From Hyphomicrobiaceae bacterium (lineage in GTDB: Bacteria; Pseudomonadota; Alphaproteobacteria; Rhizobiales; Hyphomicrobiaceae): a DNA stretch of 64,000 nucleotides. This document shows positions 8,445-17,823 of the stretch, in pieces. The position numbers and the translations under genes are program-made. Under the pieces are notes generated by a model. It was given only the letters and a program-made list of their open reading frames with translations, searched no databases and was not told the DNA's origin. Position 1 is the first letter of the stretch; each line of letters begins with the position of its first letter. The stretch is from assembly GCA_025359185.1 (NCBI GenBank), contig JANYHF010000059.1, positions 1-64,000 of the forward strand. The letters run 5' to 3'.

Positions 8445-9554
8445 ATGGCAGATGCCTCGCTTGCCGACCTCCCCGCCCAAGTCGCCCTGGCTTTGTCGCT
8501 TGCCAGCAGCAGCACAGGTACGGACTACCATTACCTGTTGAACACCGCGCGCAGCGAAAGCAGCTTCCAGGCCGAGGCCAAAGCACCGACATCGAGCGCT
8601 CAGGGCCTGTTCCAGTTCATCGAGGAAACCTGGATTCGCACGATCAAGGATGAGGGCGATCGATACGGGCTTGGAGACTACGCAGCCAAAATTATCAAGA
8701 CGCCGCAGGGCCGCTATCTGGTGCCCGACCCCAAAGACCGCGCGGCCATTCTCGCCTTGCGCCGCGACCCCAAGATTTCTGCCATGATGGCCGGCGCCTA
8801 TGCCAAGCGGAACGCCGAATTCGTGGAAGCGGGCATCGGCCGCCGCCCGACCTACGAAGAACTTTACATGGCCCATTTCCTGGGGCCATCCGACGCCGTG
8901 CGGCTGATCGCCTATCGCGACAGCAAATCCTGGGCCAGCGCCCCCGATCTGTTTCCTGCTGCCGCCAAAGCCAACCGTCCGATTTTCTTTGGCGACGGAG
9001 GGCCGCGCACCGTTGGCCAAGTCTACGATCTGCTGGTGGCACGACAGCACAACAGTGGCGTTGCCGCGTCCGACAATGGCGCGTTTTTTTCCGGCAACAT
9101 CGACTTCGGCAGCTGGAAACCCACCGTTGAAATGATCTACGCTCCGTCCAAACGGGCAGCGCCAAAGCCTCAACTTGCCAGCATGGACGGAGGCATATCG
9201 CTCTTTGATATGCTCGCGGGCAAAGGCCAGCAAGCTGCGCCCATCGCGATTCCAGTTGCAGACGATGGAAAAGGCTGGGATGCACAAGTTGATACAGGTC
9301 AAGACTCTACCGGCCAGGACAGCACGGGCAAAGCCGCCCCCTACATCACGGTCGAGGACGATGGGTCGAAAACCCTGTTGGGCGGCTTGCTGTCCACTAG
9401 GCCCAGCGAAACGACGGATACCCCTGCCGATGCTACGTTCGCTGACAGCGTGCCCGCTCTAGCCGCAGCTCCTGCCATGCCAGTCGCAGCGTCCGCTGTC
9501 GCCGAGCCTGACCCCTCGCGCCTGAAGATCATCCACGTTCCGAAGAAGGAATGA
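8445..9554 (+). CDS. Lytic transglycosylase-like (SLT) domain protein
   Basis: A 369-residue protein. Residues about 10-120 show a soluble lytic transglycosylase-like fold: ARSESSFQ with the presumed catalytic Glu38, the SSAQGLFQFIEETW core, and a late EELYMAHFLGPSDA segment. Such enzymes cut the MurNAc-GlcNAc bond of peptidoglycan. No clear signal peptide is seen, so export may use another route or the role may be unusual. The C-terminal 140 residues are rich in Ala, Pro, Asp and Thr and look disordered. It converges with NAD kinase. Confidence 0.78.
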   Translation: MADASLADLPAQVALALSLASSSTGTDYHYLLNTARSESSFQAEAKAPTSSAQGLFQFIEETWIRTIKDEGDRYGLGDYAAKIIKTPQGRYLVPDPKDRAAILALRRDPKISAMMAGAYAKRNAEFVEAGIGRRPTYEELYMAHFLGPSDAVRLIAYRDSKSWASAPDLFPAAAKANRPIFFGDGGPRTVGQVYDLLVARQHNSGVAASDNGAFFSGNIDFGSWKPTVEMIYAPSKRAAPKPQLASMDGGISLFDMLAGKGQQAAPIAIPVADDGKGWDAQVDTGQDSTGQDSTGKAAPYITVEDDGSKTLLGGLLSTRPSETTDTPADATFADSVPALAAAPAMPVAASAVAEPDPSRLKIIHVPKKE

Positions 9555-9603
9555 GCGCGAGCGATTTTGCGGTCGGACAGAGAACGGCATCGCATGACAA
9601 CCT

Positions 9604-10389
9604 CTAATATCTGAATTGCTCCGTTAAAATGCGCTCGCCCAGCGTGTGGCCCGGATCGAACATCATCTGCATGGAGCGTTTGGCGTCCTCGACGATGTGC
9701 ACGTCGACGACGGAGCGGAATTCGATATTGTCGGCGACGGCGCTGACGGGGCGCTTGGCCGCTTCCAGGATTTCGATGCGGATCTTGGCTTTGTTCGGCA
9801 ACAAGGCTCCTCGCCAGCGCCTTGGGCGGAACGGGCAGATCGGTGTCAGGGCCAGCAACTTCGCATTCATCGGCAGGATTGGACCGTATGCCGATAGATT
9901 GTAGGCAGTCGAGCCAGCGGGCGTCGCCACAAGTACGCCGTCGCAGATCAGCTCTTCCATGCGGATGGTGCCGTCCACGGACAAACGCAGTTTGGCCGCC
10001 TGGTAGGTCTCGCGAAACATCGAGACCTCGTTGATGGCCATGGCCTCGCGTTCGATTCCATCGGCGTCGAGCACCTGCATCTGCAAAGGATGGATGGTGC
10101 TGACTTCAGCTGCCGCCAGGCGCTCCAGCAACTCGTCTTCCCGGTAGTCGTTCATCAGGAAGCCGACTGAGCCGCGGTTCATGCCGTAGATGGGTGTGCC
10201 CGCGTCGAGGAATTGGCGCAGCGCCACCAGCATCAGGCCATCGCCGCCTAGCGCCACGATCGCGTCGGCGTCTTTGGGCGCGCAATCGCCGTAGCGTTCT
10301 GTCAGCCGCCGCTTGGCCTCCTGGGCCGGGGAGCCCGACGAGGCGACAAAGGCGATCGATTTGAATGTGCGGCGGCGTCTTGCTGGCAT
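9604..10389 (-). CDS. nadK: NAD kinase
   Basis: A 261-residue cytoplasmic enzyme that phosphorylates NAD to NADP with ATP. The diagnostic GGDG motif is at residues 48-51 ([10 protein letters not shown]), the conserved NE pair at 120-121 (AINEVSMFR), and the [19 protein letters not shown] stretch at about 149-167. Length is normal for the alphaproteobacterial short form. It is transcribed alone; the next gene on this strand begins 75 bases upstream. Confidence 0.92.
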   Translation of the reverse strand: MPARRRRTFKSIAFVASSGSPAQEAKRRLTERYGDCAPKDADAIVALGGDGLMLVALRQFLDAGTPIYGMNRGSVGFLMNDYREDELLERLAAAEVSTIHPLQMQVLDADGIEREAMAINEVSMFRETYQAAKLRLSVDGTIRMEELICDGVLVATPAGSTAYNLSAYGPILPMNAKLLALTPICPFRPRRWRGALLPNKAKIRIEILEAAKRPVSAVADNIEFRSVVDVHIVEDAKRSMQMMFDPGHTLGERILTEQFRY

Positions 10390-10464
10390 GGACCTGACTG
10401 TGGTGATCGGCCGGATAGTTTACATCCGTCCAATGAGTTCTGCACGCCAATGGCGAAGGGAACG

Positions 10465-11889
10465 TTAAGCGGGCTCTGTCCTGACGCGGCCGGCGACTTC
10501 GCGGATGACATCGTAGGCCATCATCACATCGTCGCGTGTTGTATAAGTCTGGCCGACTTGCAGGCGGATAACGGATTGACCTGCATAGGTGGTGGGCGTC
10601 AGATAAATCCGGCCGTCGTCGTTGACGGCTTGCAGCAGGCGGGCGTTCAGCTGGTCCAGAGTTGGGTGGCCCTTGGGAGCGTAGCGGAACGAGAACAGTG
10701 ACAATACCGGCTCACTGGTGATTTCAAAATCCGGCTCGGCACGGAGCTTTTCGGCCAGTTCCTGCGACCAGGACACATGATTGCGGATCAGCTGCTGCAA
10801 CGCCTCCACGCCATAGCTGCGGACGACGAACCACAGTTTCAGCGCCCGGAAGCGGCGGCCCAGCGGCACCGACCATTCGGAGAAATTGACAATGCCATCG
10901 CGCCCTAACGTCTGCAAGTATGCGGGGCGGATGCCGAGCGCGCGCACGAGCGATTCTGGGTCGCGGACGAAGTGGGCCGAGCAATCGAAGTTTGTCAGCA
11001 GCCATTTGTGTGGATTGAAGACGAAGCTGTCGGCGTTTTCGGCACCCGCAATCAGGTGGCGGAACTCCGGGCAGATCATGGCGCTGCCCGCCCAGGCAGC
11101 ATCGACATGCACATAAAGTCCGTGGCGTTTTGCAACTGCGCAAACTGCGGCCACATCATCGCACGCGCCGATGCTGGTGCCACCAACGCAAGTTACGATG
11201 CCTGCGGGGATGAGGCCGCCGGCCTTGTCGGCCACAATGGCAGCTTCCAGTTCGCCCACATCGATGCCGTGCAACGGACCTGACACCGGAAGTTTGACCA
11301 GATTGTCCTGGCCGATGCCTGCGATCCAGCACGCCTTGTCGATGGAAGAATGGCAGTGTTCTGAGCAATAGATGCGCACAGCCGGATGTGCGGCAAGGCC
11401 CTTGGCATTGCCCTGCCAGCCCAGCGCCTTTTCCCGCGCCGTCAAGATGGCCGCCAGCGTCGCCGAGGACGCGGAATCCTGGATGACACCCGCAAAGCCC
11501 TCGGGCAGCCCGATCATCTGGCGCAGCCAATCCATCACCCGCTGCTCAAGCTCGGTGGCGGCGGGCGAGGTTTGCCACAACATGCATTGCGCGCCGAGGG
11601 TGGCGGTGAGGTATTCGGCGAGCACGGATGGCGGCGAAGCATTGGCGGGAAAATAAGCGAAAAAGCGCGGATGCTGCCAGTGCGTCATGCCAGGCACGAT
11701 CAGGTGTTCGAAGTCGGCAAAGATGGCGTCCATGGTTTCAGGCGCTTGCGGCGGGGATACAGGCAGAGCACGGAAAATGTCGCCGGGTTTGGTTGGCGCC
11801 CGCACCGGCCGCGCCCGCACCGTCGCCAGGAACTGGGCCGCCCAATCGGCCGTCTTGTGGGCCCAGATGCGGAACGTATCGAGGTTCAT
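10465..11889 (-). CDS. PLP-dependent group II decarboxylase (AADC-like)
   Basis: A 474-residue fold-type I PLP enzyme similar to aromatic-L-amino-acid decarboxylases. Lys295 in NPHKWLLTNFDCS would bind PLP, Asp263 in HVDAAWAGS would contact the pyridine nitrogen, and a conserved His lies in the SEHCHSSIDKA segment. The N-terminal PGMTHWQHPRFFAYFP motif is typical of the family. Substrate is probably an aromatic amino acid but is unproven. The ATG at 11889 overlaps the TGA of the upstream DMT transporter, so both are one operon and the transporter may move substrate or amine product. Confidence 0.85.
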   Translation of the reverse strand: MNLDTFRIWAHKTADWAAQFLATVRARPVRAPTKPGDIFRALPVSPPQAPETMDAIFADFEHLIVPGMTHWQHPRFFAYFPANASPPSVLAEYLTATLGAQCMLWQTSPAATELEQRVMDWLRQMIGLPEGFAGVIQDSASSATLAAILTAREKALGWQGNAKGLAAHPAVRIYCSEHCHSSIDKACWIAGIGQDNLVKLPVSGPLHGIDVGELEAAIVADKAGGLIPAGIVTCVGGTSIGACDDVAAVCAVAKRHGLYVHVDAAWAGSAMICPEFRHLIAGAENADSFVFNPHKWLLTNFDCSAHFVRDPESLVRALGIRPAYLQTLGRDGIVNFSEWSVPLGRRFRALKLWFVVRSYGVEALQQLIRNHVSWSQELAEKLRAEPDFEITSEPVLSLFSFRYAPKGHPTLDQLNARLLQAVNDDGRIYLTPTTYAGQSVIRLQVGQTYTTRDDVMMAYDVIREVAGRVRTEPA

Positions 11890-12839
11890 GCGATGACCGC
11901 GCCGGTTCGTGTCTGGCCGCGCCGGTCCTGCCATAGCCCGGCAAGGGCGCTAGCTGCCAGCCCCAGCAGCACAATAGCACCACCCAGAAGCGTCAACCGT
12001 CCAACTTGTTCGCCGATCACCAGAAACACCCAGATCGGCCCCAGCACCACTTCGGCCAGCGTCAGCAAAGGCAACTCGGCGGCCGGAATAACGCGCGATC
12101 CCAGCGTGTACAACGTCAGTCCGCCCGACAGCACGATGAAGCCGAGTCCGAAGGCGATACTGGCGTCGGGGGCCGAGATCATCAGGTTGTCGCCGTTGAG
12201 GACAACGACGGCGCCAGAGGCGATGCAGGTATAGAGCCCGCCAAAAAACGTTGCGGGTAGACTGTCACCGCTAGGCTCCCAGCGCAGGGCGATGGTGAAG
12301 CAGGCAAATCCCAGGGCCGACGTCAGCGCGGCTGCGTTGCCGTAAAGCTGGCCGAGCGAAATGCCCTCATAGACCATCAACCCGATGCCGAAAGCCGCAA
12401 TGAGAATCGCCGCCCAGGTCGCGGGCCGGACGGGTTCGCCCAGGACCAACCGGCCTAGAATGGCGGCGTGGAGCGGTGTGGTCGCAAACAGGAACGACGC
12501 GTTGGCGATCGAGGTGTTCTTGAACCCGATGATGCTGCCCATGAAGGCTGCGACCAGCCCCAACCCGCCGAGGATTGAGGCCCAGCGGGCCCGGCCAAGC
12601 GCCCGCAACGGATGTCCGCCGCTGGTCCAGGCCAAGAGCAGGAACAGGCACGGCAGCACGCCAAGTGAGCGATAAAATAGGATCTGGAATGCCGAAGCGT
12701 TGCCGATCAACCGCACGCCAAGCCCCATGACAGACCAGATCACGCCCGCCGACAGCACCAACACAAGGCCGGTGGCGTAACTCATCGGTTTGGGCGTCGT
12801 CGGCATGGTGGCGGGCTCGCGATGTGTTTTTTCGAACAT
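11886..12839 (-). CDS. EamA/DMT-family transporter
   Basis: A 317-residue inner-membrane protein with about ten hydrophobic segments in two EamA repeats. Its stop overlaps the decarboxylase start in an ATGA arrangement, the clearest sign of a shared operon. By context it could export the amine made by the decarboxylase or import its amino acid; neither is shown by sequence. The N-terminal 15 residues are polar (MFEKTHREPATMPTT), and a second ATG at residue 12 is a possible start. Confidence 0.82.
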   Translation of the reverse strand: MFEKTHREPATMPTTPKPMSYATGLVLVLSAGVIWSVMGLGVRLIGNASAFQILFYRSLGVLPCLFLLLAWTSGGHPLRALGRARWASILGGLGLVAAFMGSIIGFKNTSIANASFLFATTPLHAAILGRLVLGEPVRPATWAAILIAAFGIGLMVYEGISLGQLYGNAAALTSALGFACFTIALRWEPSGDSLPATFFGGLYTCIASGAVVVLNGDNLMISAPDASIAFGLGFIVLSGGLTLYTLGSRVIPAAELPLLTLAEVVLGPIWVFLVIGEQVGRLTLLGGAIVLLGLAASALAGLWQDRRGQTRTGAVIA

Positions 12840-13109
12840 AGTCTAGGCAGCACCGCCCAGGTAGGCGTTCAAGGCGGCCCAGGCCCTCCAAATCTGCCAT
12901 CTCGGACAGGAACGGCTGGCGGACGTCTCAACTGACGTGGGCAATGGCGGCTTGAGGAGTAGTTGGCAGAACCACTTGGATACCCCCGGCCGCAATTCCC
13001 TCCCCAGGGGAGAGGTTAATTTTCAGTTTACTGATTCGGGTGCATCCCAAGGGTCCGGAACTCTTCCTCCGGCCACAAAAGCAGACATTGACAGCGAGCA
13101 TCCTGTACC

Positions 13110-14909
13110 ATGGCGACTGCAAACCAAGCCGATGGGGTCTCCTACGGCAGCGAAAGCCCCCTTGTTCGAAAGACCATCGCCAGCTGCCGGGAGGGGCTGA
13201 TCCTCGTCGCCCTCTTCAGCGTCATCGTCAACGTGCTGATGCTGACAACATCGGTCTACCTGATGCAGATCTCGGATCGCGTCATGGTCAGTCGCAGCAC
13301 CGATACCTTGGTCCTGTTGACCATCGGATCCATCTTTGCCCTCGTTATCCTGACCGGCTTTGACTACCTGCGCAAAATTATTCTAACCAAGCTCGGCGTG
13401 AAATTGGAAGCCATGCTCGGCGGCCCGTTATTAGCGGCCTCCATTGAAAAATCCATCGGTGGCATGAGCACCGATGCGCAAGGCCTGCGCGATCTCTCGA
13501 CCCTGCGTGGCTTCATGAACGGCGGCGTGATGCCGACGCTCTTTGACGTGCCCACTGTCCCTTTTTATCTGTTCGTGGTGTTCATGATCCATTGGCAGCT
13601 CGGCATGATCACGCTGGCGGGCATCGTCACCCTGGCGTTCTTTGCGCGGCTCAACCAGGTCATCACCAAGAAGCCGCTAGAAGAGTCCAGCAAGGCTGCC
13701 AACTTCGCCCTGGCCCGCGCTTCGGCGCAGGTGCGCAACTCTGATGCCGTCCGCTCCATGGGCATGATCGGCGAATGCGTAGCGGTGTGGGGCGGGTACA
13801 ACGCAGCCTCTTTGAACGTGCAGCTGCAAGCCAGCAATGCCAATGCAGTGGTGGCTTCGCTCTCTAAGCTGTCGCGCCTGATCCTGCAGATCGCGATCCT
13901 GGGTTGGGGCAGCTATCTTGCCCTCAATGGCGAGATCACGTCTGGCATGAGCATCGCCTGCTCGATCATCGGCGCGCGCGCGCTGGCGCCTGTTGAGGCG
14001 GCAATCGAGAGCTGGAAGAGCGTTGTGCAGGCTTTGGAGTCCTACAACCGCGTCAACCGCCTGATGTCGGCCAGCCAACTCGCCTCGCCCCGGACGCGGC
14101 TACCCGATCCCATCGGTGAAGTCCTGGTCGAAAAGCTCGTCTATGCCGTGCCTGGCGGCCGCGAGCCCATCATCAAGCAGATCTCCTTCGGCATTTTCCC
14201 GGGTTCGTCCGTTGCCCTGATCGGGTCAACTGGCGCAGGCAAATCGACGCTCGGCCGCCTACTCATTGGCGCGCTGCCGGCCGTGTCGGGCAATGTGCGC
14301 CTCGACGGTTCGGACCTGCGCAACTGGGACCCAACGCAGCTGGGCCGCAATGTCGGCTACCTGCCCCAGGACGTAGAACTGTTCCCCGGCACCATCGCCG
14401 AAAACATCGCCCGCTTGCGCAGTGACGCCAGGGCCGAAGACGTGGTCGCGGCCGCCAAGTTCGCAGGCGTGCACGATCTGATCGTGCGGCTCCCCGGCGG
14501 CTACGAAACCGTGGTGCACGAGCGTGGCGCGCCGTTGTCTGGTGGTCAGCGCCAGCGGGTCGCGCTCGCCCGCGCCTTCTTCGGGATGCCGAAACTGGTC
14601 GTTCTCGACGAACCCGATGCCGCCCTCGACAGTGAAGGCGAGCAAGCCCTGATGCGTGCCTTGCAGAACGCCAAGCACGCTGGCATGACCGTCATCGTCA
14701 CCACGCAGCGCCGCAACATTCTGGCCGTCATCGAGCGCGTCCTGGTTCTCAAGGACGGCATGATCGAACTCTACGGCCCGCGTGACGCTGTTCTTGCCCG
14801 CATGGGTCTTGGCCCCAATGGCCAGCCTGCCGCTGCCCCTGAAACACCCAGCATTGCAACCGAGGAGGCCGGCCAGCAGCCGGTGCGTATTCATGCCAAC
14901 AAAGTTTGA
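13110..14909 (+). CDS. Type I secretion system permease/ATPase (PrtD-like)
   Basis: A 599-residue ABC exporter. The N-terminal half holds membrane segments (for example residues 31-52 and 67-85); the C-terminal half is the nucleotide-binding domain with Walker A GSTGAGKST near residue 371, signature LSGGQRQRVALARA near 475 and Walker B LVVLDEPDA. It would energise one-step export of an unfolded, usually RTX-type, protein across both membranes. The adaptor gene overlaps its end by 17 bases. No TolC-type outer membrane protein or RTX substrate is visible in the window. Confidence 0.9.
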   Translation: MATANQADGVSYGSESPLVRKTIASCREGLILVALFSVIVNVLMLTTSVYLMQISDRVMVSRSTDTLVLLTIGSIFALVILTGFDYLRKIILTKLGVKLEAMLGGPLLAASIEKSIGGMSTDAQGLRDLSTLRGFMNGGVMPTLFDVPTVPFYLFVVFMIHWQLGMITLAGIVTLAFFARLNQVITKKPLEESSKAANFALARASAQVRNSDAVRSMGMIGECVAVWGGYNAASLNVQLQASNANAVVASLSKLSRLILQIAILGWGSYLALNGEITSGMSIACSIIGARALAPVEAAIESWKSVVQALESYNRVNRLMSASQLASPRTRLPDPIGEVLVEKLVYAVPGGREPIIKQISFGIFPGSSVALIGSTGAGKSTLGRLLIGALPAVSGNVRLDGSDLRNWDPTQLGRNVGYLPQDVELFPGTIAENIARLRSDARAEDVVAAAKFAGVHDLIVRLPGGYETVVHERGAPLSGGQRQRVALARAFFGMPKLVVLDEPDAALDSEGEQALMRALQNAKHAGMTVIVTTQRRNILAVIERVLVLKDGMIELYGPRDAVLARMGLGPNGQPAAAPETPSIATEEAGQQPVRIHANKV

Positions 14910-16389
14910 TGACTGGCGCCAGAGCCTTGGCGCTGCTCTCGATCAGGCCTCTCCCGTGGGCGCCAAGCTGGTGAACTCGCTGGGCTCTCTGGTGTTGGGA
15001 TCATCCGCCGCCGTCCCCGCTTTGGCCAGCGCCGCCGGTACGCCTGCCTCCGACATCTCGGCTCAGCTCTACGGCTGGACCAGTTCGCTCGACCAGAGTA
15101 TCGCCAAACCGGCGCGCATCGGCATCGCCATGCTGGTGTTTTTTGTCGGCGGCATGGGGCTTTGGGCGACAACGGCACCGCTCGCGAGCGCGGTTGTGGC
15201 ACGCGGCAGCTTTGTTGCTACTGGTCAGAACAAGATCGTGCAGCATCTTGAAGGCGGCCTCATTCGCAAGATCCTCGTCAACGAGGGTGACAAGGTCGAA
15301 GCCGGGCAAGCGCTCGTTGAGATGGATGACACCACCTCGCGTGCAGACGAACAGCGCCTGTCGATCAAGCGGGCAACCCTGCTTGCGGCCAAGGCACGCC
15401 TTGATGCCGAACGTGAGGGCATGGACGAAATCACCTTTCCAGCTGAGATGCAGCAGCTCGGCGGCGATCCGGAAGTCGCCAAGAGTGTGCACGCGCAGCA
15501 ATCACTGTTTGCGTCGCGGCGCGAAGAGTTCAACGCCCAACGCGAGATCAACGAGCGCCAGATTGCGGCCATCGGCCAGGAGATCGAGGGACTGAACGCC
15601 CAGAAGGCCTCGACGGAAACGCAGCTCTCCTTGATGACGCGCGAGACCGACAACGCCGAAAGGCTGCTGACCAAAGGTCTAACCGAACTGTCGCGCGTGC
15701 TGGAGCTGCGCCGGACCAAAGCCAAGCTGGAAGGCGATGCCGGCCAGTTCGTGTCTGAGGTGGGCAAGGCTGAGCAGCGCATCCTGCAAACCAAGAATGA
15801 GCTTGTGCATCAACGCTCCAAGATCATGCTGGAGGGGGCTGATCTCTATCGCGAGACCACGGCGGAGCTGTCCGATACTGAACAGCGGCTGTCGGCGGCG
15901 CGTGGCGTGCTCGGCCGGCACATCATCCGGGCACCCTCCAACGGCGTCATTGTCAAGATGAACTACCATACGGCGGGCGGCGTCATTCAGCCGAGCCAAA
16001 CCGTGCTGGAAATTCTGCCGACGGACGAAAAGTTGATCGTGGAAGCCATGGTGCGTCCCGACGAAATCGACTTCGTGCACGCCGGCCAGCAGGCCGAAGT
16101 GCGGCTGACGGCGCTCAACCAGCGCACGACGCCGCTGGTGCTCGGCAACGTCGTTTACGTCTCGGCCGATAAGATCCAGAACCCGAACGCGCGCGCGCCG
16201 GGCCAGGACTTCTTCTACATCGCCCGCGTTGAACTCGACGAAGCCTCGGTGAAGGAGCGCATCGGCAAACTAAAACTCTCGCCCGGTATGCCCGCCGAGG
16301 TCTACATGAAGACGGGTGAACGGACGATGTGGCAGTATCTGGTGAAGCCCATCGTCGAAGTGATGTATCACGGCGCAAGAGAGCAGTAG
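14893..16389 (+). CDS. HlyD-family type I secretion periplasmic adaptor
   Basis: A 498-residue membrane-fusion protein. One transmembrane helix lies at about residues 77-97 ([20 protein letters not shown]), followed by the lipoyl-like [20 protein letters not shown] motif, a long coiled-coil of about 200 residues, and the C-terminal beta-barrel region with the [17 protein letters not shown] ending. It links the ABC exporter to an outer membrane channel. The ATG at 14893 is preferred over an upstream in-frame start because the conserved part begins here and overlap with the ABC gene stays small. Confidence 0.9.
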   Translation: MPTKFDDWRQSLGAALDQASPVGAKLVNSLGSLVLGSSAAVPALASAAGTPASDISAQLYGWTSSLDQSIAKPARIGIAMLVFFVGGMGLWATTAPLASAVVARGSFVATGQNKIVQHLEGGLIRKILVNEGDKVEAGQALVEMDDTTSRADEQRLSIKRATLLAAKARLDAEREGMDEITFPAEMQQLGGDPEVAKSVHAQQSLFASRREEFNAQREINERQIAAIGQEIEGLNAQKASTETQLSLMTRETDNAERLLTKGLTELSRVLELRRTKAKLEGDAGQFVSEVGKAEQRILQTKNELVHQRSKIMLEGADLYRETTAELSDTEQRLSAARGVLGRHIIRAPSNGVIVKMNYHTAGGVIQPSQTVLEILPTDEKLIVEAMVRPDEIDFVHAGQQAEVRLTALNQRTTPLVLGNVVYVSADKIQNPNARAPGQDFFYIARVELDEASVKERIGKLKLSPGMPAEVYMKTGERTMWQYLVKPIVEVMYHGAREQ

Positions 16390-16406
16390 GCAAGCGTCCA
16401 CCTTGA

Positions 16407-16436
16407 CGTCACGTCCGGGCTTGACCCGGCCATCAA
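16407..16436. repeat. Half copy of the CCGGGCTTGACCCGG intergenic repeat
   Basis: CGTCACGTCCGGGCTTGACC and the following CGGCCATCAAG match the left arm of the long inverted repeat at 17669-17768 with a few changes. No matching right arm was found nearby. It lies just after the HlyD gene, in a 282-base gap whose remainder shows no convincing gene. Confidence 0.6.
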
Positions 16437-16671
16437 GGGCAACACACTCGATAGTCCGTCGGCGAAGAGCCTTGATCGCCAGTCTTGGCTATGACGGATG
16501 GATCGGTTGCAAGTGTTTTCCAAAGGCTGACACCCTCGCCGGGCTCGGCTGGGCACGCCCTTATGGCCATATTGGTGGAACAGGTTCATTGGCTGAGTCG
16601 CCAAACTAGCCTATCATCATGGCAGCCCCAGCCTTCGCTTGGGGTAAACTCCGGGAGCGGGCTTCGGCACC

Positions 16672-17661
16672 ATGAAAATTGCGATCACAGGCGGCGGTGG
16701 CATGATTGGCCGCAAACTGGCTGAGCGGCTGGCCAAGGATGGCGCGCTGGGCGGGCGTAAGATCACGGGCATAACGCTCTATGATGTGGTGCCGCCTGTC
16801 GCGCCTGCTGGCGCCAAGTTTCCAGTCCAGCTTTTGACTGGCGACATGCCTGCGCCTGGCGAAACCGATAAGCTCGTTGCTGATCATCCTGACGTGATCT
16901 TTCATCTCGCCGCCATCGTCTCGGGCGAGGCGGAACTGGAGTTCGACAAAGGCTATCGCATCAATTTCGAGGGTACGCACCGGCTCTTGGAGAGCATCCG
17001 CCACGCCTACACCAGCGCCGCGCAAAAGCCCCGCCTCGTGTTCACGTCCTCGATTGCCGTGTTCGGCGCGCCATTCCCAGACAAAATCCCCGACGAGTTC
17101 CAGCACACGCCGTTGACCAGCTATGGTACGCAGAAAGCGATCTGCGAGCTGCTGCTGTCCGACTACACGCGCAAAGGCTTCGTCGACGGGATCGGCATCC
17201 GCTTGCCAACCATCTGTGTGCGCCCCGGAAAGCCGAACAAGGCCGCCTCGGGCTTCTTCTCCAACATTTGCCGCGAGCCGCTGGCGGGCCACGAGGCGGT
17301 GCTGCCCGTTGGCGAAGATGTCCGGCACTGGCACGCCAGCCCGCGCGCCGCTATCGGCTTTTTGCTGCACGCCGCGACCATTGATGGCGAGACCGTTGGC
17401 CCGCGCCGGAATTTGTCATTGCCGGGCCTCTCCGTCACTGTCGGCGAGCAGATCGCCGCGTTGCGCCGCGTGGCTGGCGAGGCGGTCGTCAAACGCATCC
17501 GCCGCGAGCCCGATCCGTTCATCCAGAAGATCGTCTCCGGCTGGGCGCGCGATTTCGATCCCAAGCGCGCGCTGGCCCTGGGCTTCAAAGCCGACGCCAG
17601 CTTCGACGATATTATCCATGCCCATATCGAGGACGAACTTGGAGGCAAAGTGGTGGCCTGA
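16672..17661 (+). CDS. denD: D-erythronate dehydrogenase-like NAD-dependent epimerase/dehydratase
   Basis: A 329-residue extended short-chain dehydrogenase. The nucleotide-binding motif GGGGMIGRK is at residues 7-15 and the catalytic Tyr151/Lys155 (SYGTQKAICELLL) with Ser126-127 are present. Overall wording (DVIFHLAAIVSGEAELEFD, RLPTICVRPGKPNKAASGFF) matches DenD, which oxidises D-erythronate to 2-oxo-tetronate. The kinase, isomerase and lyase partners of the D-erythronate pathway are not next to it; a Gfo/Idh/MocA oxidoreductase follows instead, so the true substrate is uncertain. Confidence 0.8.
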   Translation: MKIAITGGGGMIGRKLAERLAKDGALGGRKITGITLYDVVPPVAPAGAKFPVQLLTGDMPAPGETDKLVADHPDVIFHLAAIVSGEAELEFDKGYRINFEGTHRLLESIRHAYTSAAQKPRLVFTSSIAVFGAPFPDKIPDEFQHTPLTSYGTQKAICELLLSDYTRKGFVDGIGIRLPTICVRPGKPNKAASGFFSNICREPLAGHEAVLPVGEDVRHWHASPRAAIGFLLHAATIDGETVGPRRNLSLPGLSVTVGEQIAALRRVAGEAVVKRIRREPDPFIQKIVSGWARDFDPKRALALGFKADASFDDIIHAHIEDELGGKVVA

Positions 17662-17668
17662 CACTCAC

Positions 17669-17768
17669 CTTCGTCATGACCGGGCTTGACTCGGCCATCC
17701 AAGATTACATCGTACAATCTGTGAGCTGTGGACTCTGGATGGGCGAGTCAAGCCCGGTCATGACGAAG
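17669..17768. repeat. Long intergenic inverted repeat (33-base arms)
   Basis: The arm at 17669-17701 (CTTCGTCATGACCGGGCTTG...) and the arm at 17736-17768 are reverse complements over 33 bases with one mismatch, with a 34-base spacer. Related half-sites or short hairpins occur at 16407, 37077 and 47378. It separates two co-directional genes. It resembles intergenic palindromic repeats common in alphaproteobacteria. Confidence 0.85.
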
Positions 17769-17823
17769 TTGGAGAGAGTTTCAATATTTGGGTTTCATGC
17801 CAGATCAAGAACAGGAAAATGCA

